From assembly GCA_964409295.1 (NCBI GenBank), contig CAYPCV010000210.1, positions 1 through 25,623 of the forward strand: 25,623 nt of DNA. Direction: 5' to 3'. The notes under the pieces were generated by a model, which worked only from the letters and a program-made list of their open reading frames with translations, searched no databases and was not told the origin of the DNA. Numbering within the stretch: the stretch's first letter is position 1; each line of letters begins with the position of its first letter. A program made the position numbers and the translations under genes. The DNA is from UBA1140 sp964409295. GTDB lineage: Bacteria > Campylobacterota > Campylobacteria > Campylobacterales > Sulfurovaceae. This document shows positions 7,576 to 15,717 of the stretch, piece after piece.

Positions 7576-8040
7576 CTATAATATAGTGGGAATCATATCT
7601 ATGTCCACTTTTGCATCGTACCAACGCTGTGCTAACAGCATCATTCGTATTGCCAAAATCATCTTATCATCAAAAAATTCGGGATTATCAACTAAGCTAT
7701 CAATATCTACATCAAGATTATACCCCATAATCTTACCATCAACAACCTCTACAAACCCAACCATTCCACGAACTTTTGAACGCTCATCCAACTCATCACA
7801 ATAATCTACTGCTTGCTCTTGAAACTCTGGTTCAATCATCATTCGTGTTACTTTAGAGTGTGCTAAACTCTCCATAGTAATCTGAAAATGTTCATCTTTA
7901 ATATTCAAAGCAATTGCAGTGGCATTAATGCCATTTGCTTTTAGAATCTTATTAAAAAAGCGTCTTCTATTCCCTGTTTGTGCATTGTAACCAATAATTG
8001 TACACAACTGCGTATCAGGTTTTATCTCTTCTGGTTTCAT
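7576..8040 (-). CDS. Small protein, possibly related to the N-terminal domain of shikimate dehydrogenase
   Basis: A 154-residue cytoplasmic protein. The segment from about residue 10 to 80 (LCTIIGYNAQTGNRRRFFNK, then ANGINATAIALNIKDEHF) resembles the substrate-binding domain of shikimate dehydrogenase, in which an IG-containing strand is followed by a helix with a partner Asn/Lys and by an LxAxY-type strand. The NADP-binding half is absent, since the whole protein is only 154 residues, and the SxSP shikimate-binding motif is replaced by QTGNRR. It is therefore unlikely to be an active dehydrogenase. It abuts the ferredoxin gene (stop at 8041, start at 8040). The fold resemblance is tentative and rests on pattern only. 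Confidence 0.7.
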   Translation of the reverse strand: MKPEEIKPDTQLCTIIGYNAQTGNRRRFFNKILKANGINATAIALNIKDEHFQITMESLAHSKVTRMMIEPEFQEQAVDYCDELDERSKVRGMVGFVEVVDGKIMGYNLDVDIDSLVDNPEFFDDKMILAIRMMLLAQRWYDAKVDIDMIPTIL

Positions 8041-9141
8041 CTAAAACTCCATCTTTTTTGCATTTGCATGAAGCCCCATCGCTTCCTCTTCTTCTATTTT
8101 ACAACGTAAACACTCTTTTACTCCACCTGTATAGGTAAAATAATTTCCACACTCATTACAACGTTGTATATCAAACGTTGCCAAAGTTCGCTGTGTTGGT
8201 TCAAAAAACTCTTGTATCTCAAACCCTGCCTGAAGCTGAATGGCATCTGGTTCACAAACATCATGACAAAGATGACACTTTACGCACATCATCGCATCAA
8301 AATTAATAACTGAAAATTTTAAGTCAGAACTCAATGCACCTGTGGGACAGATACGGTAACAAATTTGACAGTTTGTACAAGATTCATCCACAAACTTTTG
8401 AGAGCTAAACGATAAATCTTCTTCTGCTAATACTTCATAAACTTTTGGTCTCTCTTCACGCTTTAATAGAGAAAAAAGCAGTTTACGTCTATTAGGAATT
8501 TTTTTATCTTTAATTCTTGAAATGGTATCACTATCAAGAGCAAACTCTTTCAAATCATCTTCTAGAACAGCTTCATCAAACTCTTTTTTACTCTTGACCA
8601 CACCTTTTAATGAAAAGAATGAGCGTCTATCTTGAATAGCAACCTCTTTTTCACTCTTCTCCTCTTTCTTGTCAAAGAGCTTAACTAAAATCTCTTTATA
8701 TGAAAAAGCAGAAAGAACAAAATTTGCCTCTTCTATATTCGATTCAAGCTGATGACGTAGTTTATTATCTTCTCCAGCACAAAACGTACAAGATTGAGTA
8801 TCTAAAACTATTTGCTCTTTTGAAGCAAGTGAAAAAGAGATTAACTCTTCGATACTAAGCATGCTTAGACAGGGAATATCGACACTACATGAAAAGGTAT
8901 GTTGCTTCTTTTCCATTGATTCAAAAAAGAAATTAAGTACAGAGAAATCACTTAATGAAAACGATTCTGTTGGACAAACTCCAACACATCCACCACACTC
9001 TATGCATGCTGAGGGAGTAAATGCAGGAATATTTTCTACAAATTCTATGGTTGATACAGGGCAAATATCTACACATTTGGTACATTCCGAGAACTTACTC
9101 GTTGCCCGTACACAAGAGCTTACATCAAAGTTCAAGCTCAT
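8041..9141 (-). CDS. Ferredoxin-type iron-sulfur protein with four [4Fe-4S] motifs and a C-terminal Cys ribbon
   Basis: A 366-residue soluble protein with no Tat or Sec signal. Two cluster motifs lie near the N-terminus (Cys 20, 23, 27 plus C10; and 46, 49, 52, 56) and two more at 255, 258, 261, 265 and 286, 289, 292, 296. In each, the last Cys is usually followed by Pro (CP). Between them is a charged linker (about 130-245) with C118 and C121. A C-terminal CNEC...CLRC ribbon (328, 331, 344, 347) looks like a zinc or rubredoxin-like site. It should shuttle electrons in the cytoplasm, probably to or from a molybdoenzyme given the TorD gene two bases upstream. Similar ferredoxin-TorD pairs occur in Campylobacterota, but the enzyme itself is not in the window. 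Confidence 0.88.
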   Translation of the reverse strand: MSLNFDVSSCVRATSKFSECTKCVDICPVSTIEFVENIPAFTPSACIECGGCVGVCPTESFSLSDFSVLNFFFESMEKKQHTFSCSVDIPCLSMLSIEELISFSLASKEQIVLDTQSCTFCAGEDNKLRHQLESNIEEANFVLSAFSYKEILVKLFDKKEEKSEKEVAIQDRRSFFSLKGVVKSKKEFDEAVLEDDLKEFALDSDTISRIKDKKIPNRRKLLFSLLKREERPKVYEVLAEEDLSFSSQKFVDESCTNCQICYRICPTGALSSDLKFSVINFDAMMCVKCHLCHDVCEPDAIQLQAGFEIQEFFEPTQRTLATFDIQRCNECGNYFTYTGGVKECLRCKIEEEEAMGLHANAKKMEF

Positions 9142-9143
9142 TG

Positions 9144-9779
9144 TTACGCTATCGCCTCAAGCTGTTCACAAACATACTCATAATCACTCAATATAAACTC
9201 TAAAGTTAACTCTGAAGCATCATGATAGAGGGCTGTTCGAGACTCTTTTTTCATATTAATCAAGAAAAGTGGAGCCCAATTCAAAAGATGGTCTCGTAAA
9301 AATCCTTGTTGTACTAGTAGCAACTCTTCCATTCCACCTTGGTCATTGGCTTCATACGCTTTTTTTAACGCCTCACAAAGCATGTACATAAACTCTAATT
9401 CTACACCAATATGATCAGGGCTGATTACTCTGGCTTTATTCAACTCGACTTTAAAATCTAAAGCATCATAAAGATTCATCAAGGGGTTCTCTCCCCCACT
9501 CTCTATCATCTGGTCATCGCGTGTATAAAATGTCTCATAAGGAACAAGATGCATTAAAAATAGATTGGTAAAATCAACATCTAAATAACGCTCTTTTAAA
9601 ATAGTATTAGAGAACTCTTTACGCTTTCCCCACTCTTTAAAGTTCGGAAGTAATCCTAATATCGCTTCATTCTCTTCAATAGAGTTCAAAAACTCTGCAT
9701 CTACCTCTGTCATCATCAATCTTGAAATCAATGCATACAGTGCAATACGGTTCTCTATCTCTTCTTTTTGTATATTCAT
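9144..9779 (-). CDS. TorD/DmsD-like molybdoenzyme maturation chaperone
   Basis: A 211-residue all-helical protein matching the TorD/DmsD/NarJ family in length and motifs: DFTNLFLMHLVPYETFYTRD (about 69-88, the family E-Y-F... core), SPDHIGVELEFMYMLCE (about 119-135) and FLRDHLLNWAPLF (about 164-176). Members bind the twin-arginine leader or core of a bis-MGD molybdoenzyme until cofactor insertion and export. It is the first gene of the leftward six-gene run. The client enzyme is unidentified; formate dehydrogenase or another DMSO-reductase-family enzyme are candidates. The start ATG at 9779 has a GAGAG-type site upstream. Confidence 0.85.
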   Translation of the reverse strand: MNIQKEEIENRIALYALISRLMMTEVDAEFLNSIEENEAILGLLPNFKEWGKRKEFSNTILKERYLDVDFTNLFLMHLVPYETFYTRDDQMIESGGENPLMNLYDALDFKVELNKARVISPDHIGVELEFMYMLCEALKKAYEANDQGGMEELLLVQQGFLRDHLLNWAPLFLINMKKESRTALYHDASELTLEFILSDYEYVCEQLEAIA

Positions 9780-9820
9780 ATTTGCTCGCTCTCTTTTTAT
9801 TGGTCAGCTAAAGCCAACCT

Positions 9821-9841
9821 TACCATTATTAAATAACGGTA
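9821..9841. promoter_or_regulatory. Imperfect 21-bp inverted repeat upstream of the TorD operon; candidate operator
   Basis: The arms TACCATTATT and AATAACGGTA around a central A match in nine of ten pairs. It lies 42-62 bases upstream of the TorD start, a usual operator or promoter position. Its central GC-containing ends make it less likely to be chance than the pure A/T repeats nearby. Confidence 0.45.
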
Positions 9842-9974
9842 GATAATAGCGAATCATAACAATTTATTGGTAAATATAACTATAAATAAATATTGTTTGT
9901 TAAGAAAGAGTTGGGGAGTGAGTCGATTTGACTAGTAGTTAATATAGACAAGCTATATTTTTTCTTATAAAAAA

Positions 9975-10007
9975 AATAATTATATTCTATAATAAAATAT
10001 AATTATT
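9975..10007. repeat. 33-base A/T inverted repeat with 12-bp perfect arms
   Basis: Left arm 9975-9986 (AATAATTATATT) and right arm 9996-10007 are exact reverse complements around a nine-base loop (ctataataa) that includes a TATAAT at 9988-9993. It could be a weak hairpin or a regulator site for the rightward gene. Its composition is almost only A and T, so chance occurrence is possible. Confidence 0.4.
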
Positions 10008-10043
10008 AATATTATTTAAAACTATATTAAAAACAACTTGTGA

Positions 10044-10071
10044 TAGAATAATCATGTACTTAAATTAGTAC
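10044..10071 (+). promoter_or_regulatory. Putative -10 and overlapping inverted repeat upstream of the rhodanese lipoprotein
   Basis: TAGAAT at 10044-10049 is a good -10 candidate about 45 bases before the start codon. The 5-bp inverted repeat GTACT-TAAATT-AGTAC (10056-10071) covers the expected transcription start, a position typical of a repressor site. No clear -35 is visible. Confidence 0.35.
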
Positions 10072-10093
10072 CAAATATAAAAGAGGAAATTGT

Positions 10094-11419
10094 ATGTATA
10101 TATTAACAAGAAAAACTATTCTATCTACTTCAATAGTTGCTTCACTTATCTTTTTTGCGGGGTGTGGGTCATCATCTAACAGTAGTGAAAGTTCTGCTCA
10201 ACCATTAGCAGATAACTATGAAAAGTCTCAATCAGGAGTTATTAGTGCCAATACTCTAAGCCAATATATTGAAAATTGGTCTGCTAACAAGCCAAAAGGG
10301 GTAACAGGTCGTTTGGTTATTATTCAAGCAGGAGCAACAAGTGGTGGAAAGTTTTTAAAATCAGATGGAACAGATGTTGTTACCTATCAGATACCTGCTG
10401 GTGGAGCATGTGACCCATCTTATATGCGTCATGATGGAGTGGCAAATATTCCAGGGGCGATGGTTGATGGAACAAGAATTGATGGGATGATTAACACTTT
10501 TCATCTTGACCCTGAAAAAGATTTTGTTGTTTTTGCAGTAGGGGTAGGTTCTGTAAAGGTACGTGATGTTATTCGTTCTGCTTGGTCGTTGGACTATTGG
10601 GGTTGGAGTCATGATAGATTGGCTCTTTTAAATGGTTCAGTAGATTATGATTTCTCTAAATCGAGTGGGCGAAGTGATTTTTTGGTGGATACTCCATCAA
10701 CACCACCTGCAACACCATCAACATACAGTATGAAGTCTTTAAAAATAGACAGAACAAACCTTCATATCTATATGGATGATATGATGAAGATAGCTGGGCT
10801 TGATGATAAAAAGGGCTACTTTATTGCCGATGCAAGAGGAACATCAGAGTATAGTGGAGCAAAAAAGTCAAAAGCCGTAGATAAAAACTGTGGAGTCAAC
10901 CATGACCAACAGTGCTACAGCCCATACCAAGGTCATATTCGTGATGCTGTAGATTTTCCATATACCGATTTACTGGTTTTAGATGACCAAAGTGAAGATG
11001 TAAATGGCGATGGAAATATTACAGAAGATGATGCCTCTTTTAAATTTAAATCGCCTATTATTTTAGAGACACTTTACGCTCAAAAGGGTTACAATAAAGG
11101 GGACAAAGTTATAACCTATTGTAGAACAGGAAGAAAAGCAACACTTATTGCCTTTACTTCAAATTTGGTACTAAACTATGATGTCTCTATGTACGATGGT
11201 TCATGGATACAGTGGGGAGAAATGGCAAACCGAAAAGATGTTAATGGAACAACTATCCTATCAGCAGAAAACAAATGGATTACAGATGACCCAAAGTACT
11301 CTGTTAATTTAGGCTACACTAATCCAATTGATACTCAATCAGTTATACCGTATGATATTAAACTTAATACAACAACTGGTCAAGCAATCAAGATTGAAGA
11401 CCAATCGTATCTTAAATAG
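10094..11419 (+). CDS. Rhodanese-like (sulfurtransferase) lipoprotein with a calcium-loop insertion
   Basis: A 441-residue lipoprotein (signal with lipobox FAGC, lipidated C24, then a Ser-rich linker). It appears to carry two rhodanese-type halves: about 50-190, lacking a catalytic Cys, and about 215-385, with FIADARGTSEY and the active-site loop TYCRTGRKAT holding C343. This is the tandem thiosulfate/3-mercaptopyruvate sulfurtransferase pattern, placed in the periplasm or on the outer membrane. The second half contains an insertion (about 262-320) with a canonical EF-hand/dockerin-type loop, DVNGDGNITEDD, from D302 to D313. Extra Cys occur at 106, 266 and 274. AGAGGA precedes the ATG. It is transcribed alone and divergently from the TorD operon; a role in periplasmic sulfur chemistry is inferred. 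Confidence 0.8.
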   Translation: MYILTRKTILSTSIVASLIFFAGCGSSSNSSESSAQPLADNYEKSQSGVISANTLSQYIENWSANKPKGVTGRLVIIQAGATSGGKFLKSDGTDVVTYQIPAGGACDPSYMRHDGVANIPGAMVDGTRIDGMINTFHLDPEKDFVVFAVGVGSVKVRDVIRSAWSLDYWGWSHDRLALLNGSVDYDFSKSSGRSDFLVDTPSTPPATPSTYSMKSLKIDRTNLHIYMDDMMKIAGLDDKKGYFIADARGTSEYSGAKKSKAVDKNCGVNHDQQCYSPYQGHIRDAVDFPYTDLLVLDDQSEDVNGDGNITEDDASFKFKSPIILETLYAQKGYNKGDKVITYCRTGRKATLIAFTSNLVLNYDVSMYDGSWIQWGEMANRKDVNGTTILSAENKWITDDPKYSVNLGYTNPIDTQSVIPYDIKLNTTTGQAIKIEDQSYLK

Positions 11420-11445
11420 TTAAATACCTCATCACAAAAGAAAGA

Positions 11446-11473
11446 AGTATTAATGATAACTATCATTAATACT
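11446..11473. terminator. Hairpin between convergent genes; probable terminator
   Basis: The arm AGTATTAATGATA (11446-11458) and its exact reverse complement (11461-11473) are separated by AC. It sits between the ends of the rhodanese and deacetylase genes. On the minus strand it is followed by a U-rich run (TCTTTCTTTTG), so it best serves the leftward deacetylase gene; on the plus strand the tail is poorer. The stem is A/T-rich and so of modest strength. Confidence 0.6.
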
Positions 11474-11486
11474 CTCTACTGTAAAT

Positions 11487-14147
11487 TTACTCTATTAAAG
11501 AAGGGGCAGAAACAAAAGTATATCCTTCGCCTTCTAACCCTTCTACAATCTCTTGAAGATAACCACTTTGAAGATAGGGATGATAGTAAAAACTAGCAAC
11601 ACCATCTCGAACGACTTTTAACTTCTTTGCAAAATGAATTGTATCAGCAGGAAGAAGAGTTCTATATCCTTCGTTTGGAACATTTTCAATGTTATGGATA
11701 TTCTCAGGAATGATAGTGTAACCATATAAATCTTTTTGAATAATATAAGGATAGAACTGTCCTATAAACTTATTTCTAACAGCAATATCCTCACTCTCTT
11801 CATTTGGAAAGTATAAAACTCTTGCATACTGTACAGGATAGAGTTCTTTTATTCCTCTATAGTGATTTGGTCCTGCCATATAGTGTGGAGCTTCCCACGC
11901 AAAGGCTGTCATTCCCATCTCATTAAAGATACTTATACCTTCTGTAATTCTAGCTTTTGCCCACACAGCAGAGTCATTCTCGACAGGATAAAGATACGAA
12001 TATGATAAATCAGCATGTTCAATTACACGCATAAACTCAAAGTCATCTCCACTCAATCCATTATAAGGGTTAGAAATTTCAGATACATTATCATCTAAAC
12101 TTTTGTGATATTGGTGGGTTGTTCCATGTTGAACAATAGTAATTGCCCCAGCATCATACAGCTCTTTTAATCGTGTACCTACTTCTGAATTTGAAAGTAA
12201 CTGTGTTGTTGCTACCTCATCATTTTCAATTCCAAGTGGGTCTTCATAACGAGCAATAGTTGCTACAGAAAAAGGAATATTTTTACTACCCATATACGTT
12301 GCAATAGAATTTAAATCAGCCATATCTGTTCTGGCATCTACATCTTCTAATCGCATAATTGCTTTATGGGTCTCTTGATGAGGAATCTCTAACATATCGT
12401 GTAAAACATCTGAAAAGGCTAAGTATCTGTCCTCTTCAGACATAAAGGTAAACGGAATATCCCCCACAAACCAGAACTTATTTGCTTCTGTAATGTATGA
12501 AGAAATAGGTGTATCTCCATTGTTAATCGTAGAGGTTGCTGTTGCAAATACATTTACTTTATTTGGGTCTACAATATTGATTCTATTTAACTCTAAAGAA
12601 CAAGCATAACGATTATCGCCTTCTGAAAGACACCCTTCACTAGCAGAACCAGGTGTGGCAAAAGGAATAACCCCTTTATAAAGTACAGTATCTTTATAAG
12701 TTACACGATTATATTTCAACTGAGATACATCAGAGAAAGAAATTCCATATTTATTAGCAAATGTTGTATTAAGTAAATTATTATTTTGCCAATACGCTTC
12801 TAAACTTGAAAGGTTATAGTTCATCCAAACAATAGTTTTACCTTTTAGTGCAATATCTTTATAAAATTTTTCATACGCAACTCTACCACTTGAACCTACA
12901 GCATATTGATTAATGGCATCAAAACTTGTACCAATATAGAATACGGTTCGCTTATTGAGCATATCACTTGACTGGTATTCATTAACAGGTTTTGAAGTAA
13001 CATTCAGATTAAAGTGTCCTAATAAGTTTTCTAGGAACATTGCATTAATTTTTCCTATATGCCCAAAATTTCCAACCGTATCATAAAGAATCAATGCACT
13101 ATTTGAACTTTCTGTTTTAGAGTACATCTCTATATCATCGAATTTTCCACTTCCACGAACTAAAAAAGTATCCACCGAAATCAAATTATTATCACTGTCA
13201 AACTCTTTTAAATCTTGTTCTATATTTCTAGAAAAACTTCTCCATGTTCCATCTTTAGATGCAATACCCAAGCCATGATGAATGTACTCTGAACCAGCTG
13301 AACGACCATAACTTGCATTAGAAGCTGTATAATAGAGATAACGTATACCATCTTGTGTAGTCAATTTAACAAAAACTGCATACTCTTCATTAAAATTCAT
13401 CTTCCACTCTAAAAATTTATTTTGATTGTTATTCCATGAAGGTAAAGAGTATCCATTATCCATTCCAGACCCATTTAAGGTCATAATATTACTATGAGTC
13501 TCCCCATCCCAAACAGCTACATCAGTTGCACCTGCTGGAGTATTATCGTAGACTCTCCACTGATTTCCTTGGTCTCCACTCTCATAGATAACTCTATTAT
13601 TTTTAGAAAACATCTCTACACCATGAATATAACCACTACCTCTAATAAGAAAGGCATTTACAGAAATCAAACTATTATCGTTTTCAAATTTTTTTAAATC
13701 AGCCTCTATATCCTGAGTAAAGGTTCTCCATGTGCCATCTTTTGCAGAGACTCCTAGACCATGATGAATATAGATTGAGCCTGCACTACGCCCATAATCT
13801 TGATTATGAGGTGTGTAGTAGAGGTATCTATCCCCTTTTTGAGTTTTTAATTTCACATAAATTACAAACTCTTCATTGTACTTCATCCTCCATCTTAAAA
13901 CTTTATCTTCACTGTTATTCCATGATTGAGCATCATTAAAAGAGCCAAGCATGTAACCATTTTCCATCGTAGAACCTGAAAGTTGAGCAACATTCTGATT
14001 TATTTCAGAATCTTCAACTACACTAACTGTAGCACCATTTGGAGTATTGTCATAAATACTCCATCCATTTCCATACGTTACAGCAACTGCCATTTTAGAA
14101 TAGAAAAGTATAAAAAATATCATTAATATTTTTAGTTTATAAAGCAT
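11487..14147 (-). CDS. Secreted polysaccharide deacetylase-like protein (DUF2334-type) with two N-terminal carbohydrate-binding-like repeats
   Basis: An 886-residue exported protein; signal peptide about 1-22 ending AVA. Residues about 28-180 and 196-343 are two copies of one beta-rich domain: each has YDNTP.GAT, YGRSAGS, YIHHGLG, KDGTWR.F and FLxRGSG. This suggests tandem carbohydrate-binding modules. A middle region (about 350-590) resembles a flavodoxin/Rossmann-like segment with ALILYDT. The C-terminal part (about 595-885) has deacetylase features: RLEDVDAR with D602/D604, QHGTTHQY with H674 and H678, WEAPHY (751-756) and SFYYHPY with H856. It should act on an acetylated polysaccharide outside the inner membrane. 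It is divergent from the NfrB-like gene over a 98-base spacer. Start supported by AAGGG upstream. Activity is inferred. Confidence 0.82.
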   Translation of the reverse strand: MLYKLKILMIFFILFYSKMAVAVTYGNGWSIYDNTPNGATVSVVEDSEINQNVAQLSGSTMENGYMLGSFNDAQSWNNSEDKVLRWRMKYNEEFVIYVKLKTQKGDRYLYYTPHNQDYGRSAGSIYIHHGLGVSAKDGTWRTFTQDIEADLKKFENDNSLISVNAFLIRGSGYIHGVEMFSKNNRVIYESGDQGNQWRVYDNTPAGATDVAVWDGETHSNIMTLNGSGMDNGYSLPSWNNNQNKFLEWKMNFNEEYAVFVKLTTQDGIRYLYYTASNASYGRSAGSEYIHHGLGIASKDGTWRSFSRNIEQDLKEFDSDNNLISVDTFLVRGSGKFDDIEMYSKTESSNSALILYDTVGNFGHIGKINAMFLENLLGHFNLNVTSKPVNEYQSSDMLNKRTVFYIGTSFDAINQYAVGSSGRVAYEKFYKDIALKGKTIVWMNYNLSSLEAYWQNNNLLNTTFANKYGISFSDVSQLKYNRVTYKDTVLYKGVIPFATPGSASEGCLSEGDNRYACSLELNRINIVDPNKVNVFATATSTINNGDTPISSYITEANKFWFVGDIPFTFMSEEDRYLAFSDVLHDMLEIPHQETHKAIMRLEDVDARTDMADLNSIATYMGSKNIPFSVATIARYEDPLGIENDEVATTQLLSNSEVGTRLKELYDAGAITIVQHGTTHQYHKSLDDNVSEISNPYNGLSGDDFEFMRVIEHADLSYSYLYPVENDSAVWAKARITEGISIFNEMGMTAFAWEAPHYMAGPNHYRGIKELYPVQYARVLYFPNEESEDIAVRNKFIGQFYPYIIQKDLYGYTIIPENIHNIENVPNEGYRTLLPADTIHFAKKLKVVRDGVASFYYHPYLQSGYLQEIVEGLEGEGYTFVSAPSLIE

Positions 14148-14245
14148 TATTTTTCCCTTGCTTACTTTTTAACATTTTACCAAAATTAAACATAATAAAT
14201 GATAAAATGTTCTAAAATATTATATTCACAGGAAAGATAAAAGAA
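14148..14245. promoter_or_regulatory. Divergent promoter region with paired 9-bp inverted repeats
   Basis: AACATTTTA (14171-14179) and its exact reverse complement TAAAATGTT (14203-14211) lie 32 bases apart, about three helical turns, between the deacetylase and glycosyltransferase genes. This spacing would allow a regulator to bind two sites on one DNA face and control both genes. AGGAAAG at 14230-14236 is the ribosome site for the glycosyltransferase. Confidence 0.45.
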
Positions 14246-15715
14246 ATGGAAACTGTTGATTACATCTCACTCTATTGGCTAATTATTAAAATAATGACTT
14301 TTTTTACCGTTATTATTCTATTTATTAGTGGTATTGATGATTTTTTTATAGATGTCTATTATTGGATACGAAGAGGATTTAACTCATTAATTGGAAAAGA
14401 GAAATATCCCAACTTAACAACAAAAGAGCTGATAGCACATCCCGAAAAGCCATTAGCCCTAATGGTTCCTGCTTGGGATGAAGCCGTAGTAATTGAAAAA
14501 ATGTTAAAAAATACACTAAAGACCTTTCAATACGATAACTTACATATTTTTGTAGGAACATACCCTAATGACCCTGCTACCCAAGAGAAGGTTGATAACG
14601 TTACAGCCATTCATAGTAATGTACATAAGGTTGTTAACAAAACACCAGGAGGAACAACTAAAGCAGACTGTTTAAACAATGTTATTGATGCAATCTTTGA
14701 GTATGAAAAGGTAACAGGTATTGAATTTAACTGTATTACTTATCATGATTCAGAAGATATTGTACACCCATTAGAACTTAAATTAGCAAACTATATTATA
14801 GGAACCGAGGGAAAAGATTTAATGCAAATTCCTGTAATGCCCCTAACTACCAATCCCATAAATTTCAATGGTACACACTATCAAGATGAATTTATTGAAA
14901 CAGGATTTAAAGATATGCTTGTTCGAGAAAGCATCTCTGGTTACGTTCCCAGCTCAGGAGTGGCTACTTCGTTTAGTAAAAAAGCCATTGCCACACTTTC
15001 ACGACTCAACAATGGTGTTGTATTTAATACAAAAAGTCTCACAGAAGATTATGACATTGGCTATCGACTACTAAGTGAAGGCTTAAAGCTTGCCTTTGTT
15101 ACTTTTCCTGTAACTGTTAAGAAAAAAGTCAAAACATGGTATGGGACAATAGAAGAGCGAGAAGTAGAAGAGTACATTGTCTCAAAAGGCTATTTCCCTA
15201 CTAAATTTCAACAAGCAGTACGACAAAAATCACGATGGATAGTGGGTATTGTTTTCCAAGGAAATCGAGATATTGGTTGGCCTAAAGGTTTGGGCTTAAA
15301 ATACATTTTATACCGTGATAGAAAAGCAATTTTTACCCATCCTGCTAATCTATTTGCTTATGTTATTATGTTGAATCTTGTCTATCTATCATTAACCTAT
15401 GCTTTTAATGATACAGCTTGGCACTTCCCAGAATTTATTCCAGAAGAGAGTTGGATTTGGATACTCATCTACTTTAATGCCATGTTCTTAGTTAGCAGAT
15501 TTTTTCATCGCTTCTATTTTGTAAATAAATTTTACGGTTTCTCTTCTGCTATTTTAAGTATTCCTCGACTTATTTGGGGGAATATTGTCAATATGTTTGC
15601 TCTCTTTCGTGCTTTTTCACAATATAAAAATGCAGGTAAAAAAGAGAAAGAGGTAAAGTGGGATAAAACAGACCATGAGTTCCCTGATGATATTGAAATA
15701 GCAAAGGTTGCCTAA
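14246..15715 (+). CDS. nfrB: NfrB-like membrane glycosyltransferase lacking the C-terminal c-di-GMP-responsive region
   Basis: A 489-residue inner-membrane family-2 glycosyltransferase. It opens with a membrane helix (about 10-29) and then ISGIDDFFIDVYYWIRR, which matches E. coli NfrB nearly word for word. The catalytic domain (about 66-340) has YPNDPATQ, TKADCLNN (138-145), HDSED (167-171), the acceptor motif TED (266-268) and QKSRW (327-331), the QxxRW signature of processive synthases. Further membrane helices follow (about 365-390, 405-425 and around 440-465). It ends at WDKTDHEFPDD; in E. coli NfrB the equivalent WDKTTHDFP is followed by about 250 more residues including a c-di-GMP-binding MshEN-type domain, absent here. 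It should polymerise and export a ManNAc-type glycan. Two bases separate it from the NfrA-like gene. Confidence 0.92.
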   Translation: METVDYISLYWLIIKIMTFFTVIILFISGIDDFFIDVYYWIRRGFNSLIGKEKYPNLTTKELIAHPEKPLALMVPAWDEAVVIEKMLKNTLKTFQYDNLHIFVGTYPNDPATQEKVDNVTAIHSNVHKVVNKTPGGTTKADCLNNVIDAIFEYEKVTGIEFNCITYHDSEDIVHPLELKLANYIIGTEGKDLMQIPVMPLTTNPINFNGTHYQDEFIETGFKDMLVRESISGYVPSSGVATSFSKKAIATLSRLNNGVVFNTKSLTEDYDIGYRLLSEGLKLAFVTFPVTVKKKVKTWYGTIEEREVEEYIVSKGYFPTKFQQAVRQKSRWIVGIVFQGNRDIGWPKGLGLKYILYRDRKAIFTHPANLFAYVIMLNLVYLSLTYAFNDTAWHFPEFIPEESWIWILIYFNAMFLVSRFFHRFYFVNKFYGFSSAILSIPRLIWGNIVNMFALFRAFSQYKNAGKKEKEVKWDKTDHEFPDDIEIAKVA

Positions 15716-15717
15716 AC

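Larger units (their letters stand above)
9780..10093. other. 314-base A/T-rich divergent intergenic region
   Basis: This region separates the leftward TorD operon from the rightward rhodanese lipoprotein gene. It contains no credible ORF. It holds three inverted repeats (9821-9841, 9975-10007, 10056-10071), a TAGAAT -10 candidate at 10044-10049 and the AGAGGA ribosome site just before 10094. It probably contains both promoters and their operators. Confidence 0.6.

Noticed and set aside
7568..7624. Longer N-terminus for the small unknown gene (start at 7624)
   Set aside because: It would lie inside the upstream gene, while ATG at 7567 has a good TAGGAGA site.
8861..9203. Plus-strand small frames antisense to the ferredoxin and TorD-like genes
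   Set aside because: They are reflections of the Cys-rich coding strand, with no ribosome site or family resemblance.
11446..11473. Possible Fur box (AATGATA...TATCATT)
   Set aside because: It resembles the Fur pattern, but it is a longer perfect hairpin lying between two gene ends, with no promoter nearby. A terminator explains it better.
14246..15715. Frameshift or truncation artefact ending the NfrB-like gene early
   Set aside because: The protein ends with a natural tail and the next gene starts two bases later with its own signal peptide. No remnant of an MshEN domain is visible in the other frames downstream.
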